Shown: in pieces, positions 1-5,191 of the stretch
How the letters are laid out: each line of letters begins with the position of its first letter
Position numbering within the stretch: position 1 is the stretch's first letter
NCBI GenBank assembly: GCA_946477505.1
Contig: CAMKYP010000222.1
Coordinates: 1 to 6,594 of the forward strand
Source of the DNA: an uncultured Dechloromonas sp.
GTDB lineage: Bacteria; Pseudomonadota; Gammaproteobacteria; Burkholderiales; Rhodocyclaceae
Length of the DNA: 6,594 nt
Direction of reading: 5' to 3'
The notes under the pieces: model-generated
The model's database searches: none
What the model saw: the letters and a program-made list of their open reading frames with translations, nothing else
Told to the model about the DNA's origin: nothing
Program-made: the position numbers and the translations under genes

Positions 1-12
1 TAACGTAAAGTC

Positions 13-30
13 GATGGCGATTTCGCCATC
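13..30. repeat. Perfect 8-bp-arm palindrome near the left edge
   Basis: GATGGCGA, two T residues, then TCGCCATC form a perfect inverted repeat with 8-base arms. It sits 9 bases from the GTTA at the window edge, and its right arm overlaps the first copy of the GCCATCCAT repeat. It could be a protein-binding site of a recombination site or part of a mobile-element end; the sequence alone does not decide. Confidence 0.6.
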
Positions 31-135
31 CATTCTGGAAAACCGCCATCCATCCTGTCCAGCGCTTCAGCTGAAAATGGCCTGCTTAAAAGGGTTTTCG
101 GCTGGGTGGGCAGATTATTTCCTGGGATGGATGGC
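24..135. repeat. Cluster of direct and inverted copies of a GCCATCCAT motif
   Basis: The motif CGCCATCCATTCTG (24-37) recurs as CGCCATCCATCCTG (44-57), matching 13 of 14 bases at a 20-base period. An exact inverted copy of GCCATCCATCC (45-55) occurs as GGATGGATGGC at 125-135. The linker GGAAAACC (37-44) is matched in inverse by GGTTTTC (93-99), which is followed by the related GGGTGGGC (104-111). The region thus has two head-to-head groups of a roughly 20-base unit. Integrase-binding direct repeats of attI sites and the multiple terminal repeats of IS21-family elements are both possible models; neither is proven here. Confidence 0.5.
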
Positions 136-154
136 ACGAAAGCATGGCGCGGTG

Positions 155-188
155 CCAGGATATGCGGCGCAAACGCCGTGTATCCCGG
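155..188. repeat. Strong stem-loop upstream of intI
   Basis: GGATATGCGGCG (158-169) pairs with CGCCGTGTATCC (174-185) across a CAAA loop, giving 12 pairs of which two are G-T wobbles. After one A-C mismatch, CC (155-156) pairs with GG (187-188). Further interrupted pairing can be drawn out to about 149-196, with bulged bases. No T-run follows on either strand, so it is a poor intrinsic terminator. Bulged bases recall folded attC sites, but flanking RYYYAAC and GTTRRRY cores are absent. It may be a REP-like palindrome or part of the recombination region. Confidence 0.5.
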
Positions 189-232
189 ATTCACGCCGTC
201 TACGCTGGCGAACATGGCGGCTCCAAAGGTAC

Positions 233-272
233 TTGTCATATAGCTTAAGATGAATTACTGTTTTTATATACA
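233..272 (+). promoter_or_regulatory. Likely intI promoter region
   Basis: Two sigma-70-like arrangements can be drawn. One has TTGTCA (233-238, 5 of 6 to the -35 consensus) with a 17-base spacer to TACTGT (256-261, weak -10). The other has TTAAGA (245-250) with a 16-base spacer to TATACA (267-272, 4 of 6). In both the -10 element lies inside the LexA box, so bound LexA would block RNA polymerase. The start point cannot be fixed by eye; the leader would be about 20-30 bases. Confidence 0.4.
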
Positions 273-275
273 GTA
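256..275. promoter_or_regulatory. LexA-binding SOS box in front of intI
   Basis: The core CTGTTTTTATATACAG (258-273) has the CTGT-N8-ACAG form of the proteobacterial LexA operator, flanked by TA on both sides as in the Escherichia coli consensus TACTGT-N8-ACAGTA, with an AT-only spacer. It ends 22 bases before the intI ATG and overlaps any plausible -10 element. LexA repression of integron integrases, relieved when RecA-coated single-stranded DNA triggers LexA cleavage, is established for class 1 and Vibrio integrons. The inference here is that this intI is SOS-inducible, and so is a live, regulated gene. Confidence 0.88.
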
Positions 276-297
276 AATTTTCGTTGGCAGGTACGGC

Positions 298-1275
298 ATG
301 GAAACAAACCAATCCTCGACCTTGCTGGGGCGTGTTCGGGAAGCAATTCGCTATAAGCACTACAGCATAAGGACTGAGCGTTCCTATGTCGAGTGGGTAC
401 GTCGTTTTGTGGCTTTCCACGGTCGCCGTCACCCCAGGGACATGGGGGCGGATGAGGTTCGGGCGTTTCTGGGCTATCTGGCTGCTGAGTTGAAGGTGGC
501 AGCATCGACACACCAGCAGGCATTGTCGGCGCTGCTGTTTTTGTATCGCGAAGTGCTGGGTGTTGATCTGCCTTGGCTGGCAGATTTGGATCGCCCCAAA
601 AAGCCGAAGCGGGCGCCAGTCGTGCTGTCTCGCGCTGAAGTGGAGCGGTTATTGACGGTGATGGAGGGGAGCCATGCCTTGATGGCGCGTTTGCTTTATG
701 GAACGGGAATGCGCCTGATGGAGTGTGTGCGTCTGCGCGTCAAGGATGTGGATTTCGAGCGGGGTGAGTTGACGGTGCGTCATGGCAAGGGGGGCAAGGA
801 TCGGCTGACGGTACTGCCGGCATCGGTCATTCCGGCTCTGCAGGCCCATATGGCGCGTGTTCGGGGGCTCTGGGAGCGAGACGAGGCAGCCGGACGGCCC
901 GGCGTGCAGATGCCGGAGGCGCTGGCACGCAAGTACCCTTCTGCGCCAAATGCCTGGGGGTGGTTCTGGGTCTTTCCGGCGCGTGAGTTGTCTGTCGATC
1001 CGCGTAGTGGCATCGAGCGTCGTCACCATACGCACGAACAGGCCTTGCAACGGGCTATCAAGGCGGCGGTCGGGTTGGCGGGAATCGCCAAGCCTGCATC
1101 GACGCATACCCTGCGGCATTCGTTTGCCACGCATTTGCTGGAGTCGGGCTACGACATCCGCACGGTTCAGGAGTTACTCGGGCATTCGGATGTCTCGACA
1201 ACGATGATCTATACCCATGTGCTGAACAAGGGCGGTCGTGGCGTGATCTCCCCGCTCGATGCGGTAAGGATTTGA
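298..1275 (+). CDS. intI: Integron integrase IntI (tyrosine recombinase)
   Basis: A 325-residue site-specific tyrosine recombinase, which in integrons inserts and excises gene cassettes by recombining attI with folded single-stranded attC sites. An N-terminal SAM-like DNA-binding domain (about residues 10-95) precedes the catalytic domain. Catalytic residues are visible: Arg139 (GTGMRLME), Lys164 (GKGGKDR), His270 and Arg273 (HTLRHSFATHLL), His296 (LLGHSDVSTT) and the nucleophile Tyr305 (MIYTH). The integron-specific patch, which sets IntI apart from XerC/D, is at about 203-238: ALARKYP, then WGWFWVFPA and DPRSG. Length is typical (320-340) and no disruption is seen. The ATG at 298 follows a weak AGG (289-291) six bases away. 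It resembles environmental betaproteobacterial integron integrases more than class 1. It is transcribed away from the expected attI side, and a LexA box overlaps its promoter. No cassette or attC is visible inside the window. Confidence 0.95.
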   Translation: METNQSSTLLGRVREAIRYKHYSIRTERSYVEWVRRFVAFHGRRHPRDMGADEVRAFLGYLAAELKVAASTHQQALSALLFLYREVLGVDLPWLADLDRPKKPKRAPVVLSRAEVERLLTVMEGSHALMARLLYGTGMRLMECVRLRVKDVDFERGELTVRHGKGGKDRLTVLPASVIPALQAHMARVRGLWERDEAAGRPGVQMPEALARKYPSAPNAWGWFWVFPARELSVDPRSGIERRHHTHEQALQRAIKAAVGLAGIAKPASTHTLRHSFATHLLESGYDIRTVQELLGHSDVSTTMIYTHVLNKGGRGVISPLDAVRI

Positions 1276-1292
1276 GGCGTCTGAACGCACGC

Positions 1293-1321
1293 TTTACAGA
1301 TTGCTGGTTGAGTAATACTCT
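1293..1321 (+). promoter_or_regulatory. Possible vapBC promoter
   Basis: TTTACA (1293-1298) matches the -35 consensus at 5 of 6 positions. A 17-base spacer leads to TACTCT (1316-1321), a weak -10 lying inside the operator palindrome. This would give the toxin-antitoxin pair its own transcript in the 76-base gap after intI. The -10 assignment is uncertain. Confidence 0.4.
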
Positions 1322-1333
1322 TTGGTAAGAGTA
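1310..1333. promoter_or_regulatory. Inverted-repeat operator upstream of vapB
   Basis: Two nested inverted repeats share an arm. GAGTA-A-TACTC spans 1310-1320, and TACTCTT-TGGT-AAGAGTA spans 1316-1333 with 7-base arms. The result is three GAGTA/TACTC half-sites in alternating orientation, 19-42 bases before the antitoxin ATG. Type II antitoxins normally repress their own operon by binding such palindromes, more tightly when the toxin is bound. The position over the likely -10 fits autorepression. The binding protein is inferred to be the AbrB-like antitoxin encoded next. Confidence 0.6.
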
Positions 1334-1341
1334 AGAATTTT

Positions 1342-1345
1342 GGAG
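1342..1345 (+). promoter_or_regulatory. Ribosome binding site fixing the vapB start
   Basis: GGAG lies six bases before the ATG at 1352. The frame is also open from an upstream TTG at 1322, but that codon lies inside the operator palindrome, and the ten extra residues have no counterpart in AbrB-like antitoxins. Confidence 0.7.
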
Positions 1346-1351
1346 TCGCCT

Positions 1352-1591
1352 ATGAAAATCACCAGCAAAGGGCAGGTAACCATTCCCCTGGCGGTAAGGG
1401 AAAAGGCCGGACTGCACCCGCATGGCGAGGTGGAGTTCGAGGTACGGGATAACGGCGATGTCGTCATTCGCCCCGTGCTGCCAGCGTCTTCCGGAATTCG
1501 TGCGGCTTTTGCCAAGGCGCGCGGTTCGGCCAATGCGACGGCCTTCAAGGGCATGAGTACCGACGAGTTCATGGTTTTCCTGCGTGGTTGA
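1352..1591 (+). CDS. vapB: AbrB/MazE-like swapped-hairpin antitoxin (VapB-type)
   Basis: A 79-residue antitoxin of a type II toxin-antitoxin pair. The N-terminus MKITSKGQVTIPLAVREKAG is the classic SpoVT/AbrB swapped-hairpin DNA-binding motif, which dimerises and binds the operator. Residues 24-43 complete the beta-rich fold (GEVEFEVRDNGDVVIRPV). The C-terminal half, about residues 45-79, ending in MSTDEFMVFLRG, is the part that in this family wraps around the PIN toxin and blocks its active site. The end of the gene overlaps the toxin frame by up to 8 bases, consistent with coupled translation. Expected to act in the cytoplasm both as toxin inhibitor and as autorepressor at 1310-1333. The family is clear; the vapB name is used in the broad sense. 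Confidence 0.9.
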   Translation: MKITSKGQVTIPLAVREKAGLHPHGEVEFEVRDNGDVVIRPVLPASSGIRAAFAKARGSANATAFKGMSTDEFMVFLRG

Positions 1592-2060
1592 GGCAATGGA
1601 AAATATGGTGCTTGGCGAGCCATCGCCACGCTATGGCGCAACCGTGTTGTCTGCCACGCTGGTGGATAGCTGTGTATTGATCGATGTGCTGGCCGACGAT
1701 CCGGCGTGGGCCGATTGGTCAATGGATCTGTTGGAAAAGCAGGGGCAGCGCGGGCCGCTGGTGATCAATCCCCTGATTCTTGCCGAAATCAGCCCGCGCT
1801 ATGAACGTGCCGATGACCTCGAGGCTGCACTGGCCGGCTTGCCGCTGGTGCGAGAGCATTTGCCGTGGGATGCCGCCTTTCTTGCAGGCCAGGCTTTCCG
1901 TGTCTATCGGCTTGGCGATGGCGTGAAGACATCGCCCATGCCGGATTTCTACATTGGCGCTCACGCATTGGTTCGTGGCATGTCTCTGCTGACCCGTGAC
2001 GTGAAGCGCTATCGCAGTTATTTTCCCAAGTTGTCGATTATCGGTCCGGAGGACGCGTGA
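1584..2060 (+). CDS. vapC: PIN-domain ribonuclease toxin (VapC-like)
   Basis: Toxin partner of the preceding antitoxin: a PIN-domain, Mg2+-dependent endoribonuclease. Family members cleave tRNA or rRNA and halt translation; the target here is unknown. In the 158-residue reading the four acidic active-site residues are visible: Asp28 (LVDSCVLIDVL), Glu68 (ILAEIS), Asp121 (MPDFYIGAHA) and Asp139 (LLTRDVKRY). The PIN core begins only at about residue 25. The GTG at 1584 overlaps the antitoxin gene by 8 bases but has no good ribosome site. ATG at 1596 or 1605 is possible (GAGG at 1590-1593 is 11 bases before 1605), and later GTG/TTG codons at 1644 and 1647 would remove the extension. The catalytic set is complete, so the toxin looks functional. 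It ends 22 bases before rarA. Confidence 0.88.
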   Translation: MVEAMENMVLGEPSPRYGATVLSATLVDSCVLIDVLADDPAWADWSMDLLEKQGQRGPLVINPLILAEISPRYERADDLEAALAGLPLVREHLPWDAAFLAGQAFRVYRLGDGVKTSPMPDFYIGAHALVRGMSLLTRDVKRYRSYFPKLSIIGPEDA

Positions 2061-2082
2061 CGATTTTCCGGAGCCTTATGTC

Positions 2083-3396
2083 ATGAGCGATTTGTTTTCC
2101 CAGAACACCGTTGATCGTGCTGCGCCGCTCGCCGAGCAGTTGCGCCCGCAGACGCCGGACGAGGTGATCGGCCAGCAGCACCTGCTCGGGCCGGGCAAGC
2201 CGCTGCGCTTGGCGTTCGCCTCAGGGCAGCCGCATTCGATGATCTTGTGGGGGCCGCCGGGCGTGGGCAAGACGACGCTGGCGCGGATGATGGCCACACA
2301 GTTCAGTTGCGAATTCATTGCGCTGTCGGCGGTGTTTTCCGGCATCAAGGAGGTGCGCGAGGCCGTGGCGCAGGCCGAGATGTGGCGGGGGCAGGGCAGG
2401 CGCACCATCCTCTTCGTCGATGAAATCCACCGCTTCAATAAGGCGCAGCAGGATGGCTTTTTGCCCTTCGTCGAGAGCGGGTTGTTCACCTTCATCGGCG
2501 CGACGACCGAGAACCCATCGTTCGAGGTGAACTCGGCCTTGCTGTCACGGGCTTCGGTCTATGTACTGAAATCGCTCGATGAGGCCGAGATGGGGCAGCT
2601 GTTCGACCGCGCTCGCGACAAGGCTCTGGCCGACTTGGCTTTCGACGACGAGGCACGCACCCGGTTGATCGGGCTGGCCGATGGCGATGCCCGCCGTCTG
2701 CTCAATCTGCTCGAACAGGTGCGCACGGCTGCGCATGCCGCCCAACATGCCACGGTTGACGGCGCCTTCATCGAGGCGACCATGGCGCAGAACCTGCGCC
2801 GCTTCGACAAGGGCGGCGACGCCTTCTACGACCAGATCTCGGCGCTGCACAAGTCGGTCCGCGGCTCCAGTCCGGATGGGGCGCTGTATTGGTTCTGCCG
2901 CATGCTCGACGGCGGTGCCGACCCGCGCTACCTCGCCCGGCGCATCATCCGCATGGCCTGGGAAGATATCGGTCTGGCCGACCCCCGCGCCATGCAGATC
3001 GCCAACGATGCGGCCGAAACCTACGAACGCCTGGGCTCGCCGGAGGGCGAGCTGGCGCTGGCGCAGGCGGTCACCTACCTCGCCGTGGCAGCCAAGTCGA
3101 ACGCCGGCTACAACGCCTACAACGCCGCCCGCGCCTTTGTGAAGCAGGATGGCTCGCGGCCGGTGCCGGTGCATTTGCGCAACGCGCCGACCAAGCTGAT
3201 GAAGGAACTGGGCTACGGCAAGGAGTATCGCTACGCCCACGACGAGCCCGAGGCCTACGCCGCCGGTGAAAGCTACCTGCCGGACGGCATGGCCGAGCCG
3301 CACTGGTACGAGCCGACGCCACGCGGGCTGGAAGGGCAGATCGGCCAGAAACTGGCCCACTTGCGCGAACTCGACCGCAAGGCTGGCAAGAAATAA
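2083..3396 (+). CDS. rarA: Replication-associated recombination protein A (AAA+ ATPase)
   Basis: RarA (MgsA), the bacterial homologue of eukaryotic WRNIP1/Mgs1, is a tetrameric AAA+ ATPase that acts at stalled replication forks and single-strand/double-strand junctions and is related to clamp-loader ATPases. The 437-residue length is normal. Visible motifs: Walker A GPPGVGKTT (57-65, Lys63), Walker B ILFVDE (109-114), sensor 1 region GATTEN (139-144), arginine finger in LLSRA (Arg156) and sensor 2 GDARR (201-205). The C-terminal RarA-specific domains contain HKSVRGSSPDGALYW (256-270) and ARRIIRMAWEDIGLADP (from 285). The ATG at 2083 has GGAG (2070-2073) nine bases upstream. It overlaps the next gene by one base. 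Only 22 bases separate it from the toxin gene, with no visible promoter or terminator, so transcripts may read through from vapBC. Confidence 0.96.
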   Translation: MSDLFSQNTVDRAAPLAEQLRPQTPDEVIGQQHLLGPGKPLRLAFASGQPHSMILWGPPGVGKTTLARMMATQFSCEFIALSAVFSGIKEVREAVAQAEMWRGQGRRTILFVDEIHRFNKAQQDGFLPFVESGLFTFIGATTENPSFEVNSALLSRASVYVLKSLDEAEMGQLFDRARDKALADLAFDDEARTRLIGLADGDARRLLNLLEQVRTAAHAAQHATVDGAFIEATMAQNLRRFDKGGDAFYDQISALHKSVRGSSPDGALYWFCRMLDGGADPRYLARRIIRMAWEDIGLADPRAMQIANDAAETYERLGSPEGELALAQAVTYLAVAAKSNAGYNAYNAARAFVKQDGSRPVPVHLRNAPTKLMKELGYGKEYRYAHDEPEAYAAGESYLPDGMAEPHWYEPTPRGLEGQIGQKLAHLRELDRKAGKK

Positions 3397-3995
3397 TGGA
3401 TCTCGTCCAGACCGTCGCCCTGTCTGCCGGGCTGGCCTGGGCGAGTGGTCTGCGCTTGTATCTGGTGGTCTTTCTGGCCGGCGTGCTGGCGCATCTGGGC
3501 TACATGCACCTGCCGGAATCCTTGCACGTACTGACGCATCCGCTGGTCATGGCGGCGTCCGGCGGCATGGCGCTGGCCGAACTGGTGGCCGACAAGGTGC
3601 CGGCTTTCGATTCGCTGTGGGATGGTTTCCAGACCTTCGTCCGCATTCCGGCTGGCGCCTTGCTGGCCACCTTTGCGCTAGGCGACGTCGAGCCGGCCTG
3701 GATGGTGGCAGCAGGCCTGCTCGGCGGCACGATCACCGCCGGCACACACTTCGCCAAGGCGGGTAGCCGGCTGGCGATCAACGCGTCGCCCGAGCCGTTT
3801 TCCAACTGGCTGGCCTCGTTCGGCGAAGACGGCATGGTGCTGGGCGGCGTGTGGGTCATGCTGGTTGCTCCGGCCCTTTTTCTGCTGTTGTTGGTGGTCT
3901 TCCTGATTGGTGCCGTGGTCGCCATCCGTCTTTCTTATCGTCTGCTGGCCGGGCTTTTCCGCCGCCTGAGGCGCTCGCCGGGCGGGCAAGGCTAG
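3396..3995 (+). CDS. DUF4126 family membrane protein
   Basis: A 199-residue integral membrane protein of the uncharacterised DUF4126 family. Hydrophobic segments are seen at about residues 4-34, 49-65, 84-95, 101-117 and a long one at 147-177, followed by an arginine-rich, probably cytoplasmic tail. Family-like conserved stretches are TFVRIPAGALLA (80-91), the GG..TAGTHFAKAGSR region (110-125) and NASPEPFSNWLASFGED (129-145). The ATG overlaps the rarA stop codon (TAATG), and only a weak AAGG lies 13 bases upstream, so translation is probably coupled to rarA. Its function is unknown; the coupling suggests shared expression rather than a proven shared task. Its stop codon overlaps that of the convergent DUF1501 gene. 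Confidence 0.87.
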   Translation: MDLVQTVALSAGLAWASGLRLYLVVFLAGVLAHLGYMHLPESLHVLTHPLVMAASGGMALAELVADKVPAFDSLWDGFQTFVRIPAGALLATFALGDVEPAWMVAAGLLGGTITAGTHFAKAGSRLAINASPEPFSNWLASFGEDGMVLGGVWVMLVAPALFLLLLVVFLIGAVVAIRLSYRLLAGLFRRLRRSPGGQG

Positions 3996-5173
3996 ACCGA
4001 GGCCAGCCCGGGCATGCCGGGTAACACCCGTTGCAGGGTAGCCATGTCGAAGCCCTGTGTATCCTTGAGCATGCGTCCGATCAGGCTGCGCCAGTCGGTC
4101 GTGACGCGCAGGTCGCGGCCTTCGTTCAACTGCGCATCGGCCAGTCCGGGAAAGTCGCCGATCTGTCGTCCGCCGGCAATGGCACCGCCAAGCAGCAGCG
4201 CCAGTCCGCCGTGGCCATGGTCGGTTCCCCGCGACCCGTTTTCGCGCACGGTCCGGCCGAATTCACTGCACACCAGAACCTGAGTCCTGCGCCATTCCAC
4301 CGTGCCGAGCCCGTCGCGCAGGGCAAGCAGGCCGTCGGCCAAGGGGGGCAGGCTGCGGTCGAGGGCGTTTTCCTCTTCGGCATGGGTGTCGAAGCCGCCG
4401 AGGTCGATGAAGGCCATGCCGAGACGAGGTTGGTCGCGCAGGATGCGTGTCATCGTTGTGGCGGCTTTGGCAAAACCGGCCACGCCGGCCGCGCCCCGGG
4501 ACGCCTTGGGGTCCATGCCAGTGGCCCGCTCCAGATCGGCCTGGCTGGACAGAGCTTGTTCGATGGCCTTGCCGCTGCTCTGCTGGCTATGCATGGCGCG
4601 AATGGCCTCGAGGGAACGGTCGTGACGTACCTGCAGCCCGCTACCGGAAATGGGCATCAGCTCCGCGTCGCCACCTTGCAGGGCAAGCGGCGGGTTGGCA
4701 CTGAAGCCAATGCTGCGCAGACGCCCCCCTGCCGCTTCGCCAGCACGTGCCAGAAAGCCTTGGCGGCCCTGGGTCTGTCCGTTGCCCAGTTCGAACAGGT
4801 CCTGGGCCTGAAAGTGGCTGCGGCTGCGGTCGGGCGTGCCGAAGCAGGGGGCGAAGGAGAGTTCTTTGGCGGCGTAGAGTTCGGCCAGGGCGCGACAGGA
4901 GGGATGGGCGGAAAAGCCGCTTTGGCCCAGGGGAATACCGTTGCTCAGCACCTCCCGGCTCAGGCTGGGGCGCGCTGACGCCAGGTGCGAATCGGCGACC
5001 GGTGCAAAGGCAAACAGCCCATCCAGCGCACCGCGCAGGAAAATGACGATCAGACGGCCATCGCGCTGTGCGTCGTTCTCGACGGCAAAGGCGGTGGGCA
5101 GGGCACTGCCGAGGCCGAGCGCCAGTCCGCTTTGCAGCAGGCGGCGGCGCGTGGGAGAGGCTGCGCTAGTCAT
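3992..5173 (-). CDS. DUF1501 family exported protein with Tat signal
   Basis: A 393-residue DUF1501 protein, a family related to the alkaline phosphatase/sulfatase fold; no enzymatic activity can be assigned. The N-terminus carries a twin-arginine motif (TRRRLLQ, residues 8-14), a hydrophobic stretch and a likely cleavage site after AFA (28-30), so export as a folded protein by Tat is expected. Family motifs in order: LIVIFLRGALDG (41-52), RSHFQAQD (118-125), DLGGFDTHAEEE (257-268), CSEFGRTVRENG (302-313) and the His-rich TDHGHGG (317-323), probably metal-binding. AGGAG (5187-5183) stands nine bases before the ATG at 5173. An ATG at 5178 in another frame stops at once. It lies 18 bases downstream of the DUF1800 gene and forms an operon with it. 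The pairing of these two families is common in bacteria. Confidence 0.92.
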   Translation of the reverse strand: MTSAASPTRRRLLQSGLALGLGSALPTAFAVENDAQRDGRLIVIFLRGALDGLFAFAPVADSHLASARPSLSREVLSNGIPLGQSGFSAHPSCRALAELYAAKELSFAPCFGTPDRSRSHFQAQDLFELGNGQTQGRQGFLARAGEAAGGRLRSIGFSANPPLALQGGDAELMPISGSGLQVRHDRSLEAIRAMHSQQSSGKAIEQALSSQADLERATGMDPKASRGAAGVAGFAKAATTMTRILRDQPRLGMAFIDLGGFDTHAEEENALDRSLPPLADGLLALRDGLGTVEWRRTQVLVCSEFGRTVRENGSRGTDHGHGGLALLLGGAIAGGRQIGDFPGLADAQLNEGRDLRVTTDWRSLIGRMLKDTQGFDMATLQRVLPGMPGLASV

Positions 5174-5191
5174 GGCATGGGTCTCCTGGGT

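Larger units (their letters stand above)
1..232. other. Repeat-rich non-coding region upstream of intI (putative attI region)
   Basis: This stretch lies between the left edge and the intI promoter. Known integrons place attI and the start of the cassette array here, with cassettes reading away from intI, that is on the minus strand to the left. What is visible is a perfect palindrome (13-30), two direct copies and an inverted copy of a short motif (24-57, 125-135) and a strong hairpin (155-188). The minus strand ends with GTTA at positions 4-1, which would fit the first four bases of a GTTRRRY crossover core, but the rest is outside the window. A minus-strand frame is open from an ATG at 239 to the edge, yet it does not resemble a protein I know. 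The attI assignment is inference from gene order; a degraded insertion-sequence end is the main alternative. Confidence 0.35.

Noticed and set aside
155..188. attC site of a gene cassette formed by the stem-loop
   Set aside because: Flanking RYYYAAC and GTTRRRY cores are missing on both strands; the nearest AAC (211-213) is preceded by GGCG, which does not fit.
14..253. 79-codon plus-strand open frame before intI
   Set aside because: It consists largely of the repeat cluster and hairpin, has no ribosome site and no recognisable protein features.
261..292. Leftward cassette promoter (Pc) using the TATATAAAA on the minus strand
   Set aside because: A good -10 (TATAAA, 268-263 on the minus strand) exists, but no -35-like hexamer lies 16-18 bases upstream, so a promoter call is not supported.
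1322..1351. Upstream TTG start for the antitoxin gene
   Set aside because: It lies inside the operator palindrome, has no ribosome site, and adds residues not found in AbrB-like antitoxins; the ATG at 1352 has GGAG at the right distance.
2545..3360. 271-codon minus-strand open frame inside rarA
   Set aside because: It lies fully antisense to rarA, whose AAA+ and RarA-specific motifs are unmistakable; long opposite frames are expected in GC-rich genes.
4007..4021. Hairpin CCCGG-GCATG-CCGGG as a terminator for the convergent genes
   Set aside because: The stem is only five pairs, no T-run follows on either strand, and it lies within the DUF1501 coding region.
4031..4978. 315-codon plus-strand open frame
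   Set aside because: It is antisense to the DUF1501 gene, has low-complexity Ala/Gly-rich composition and no recognisable motif.
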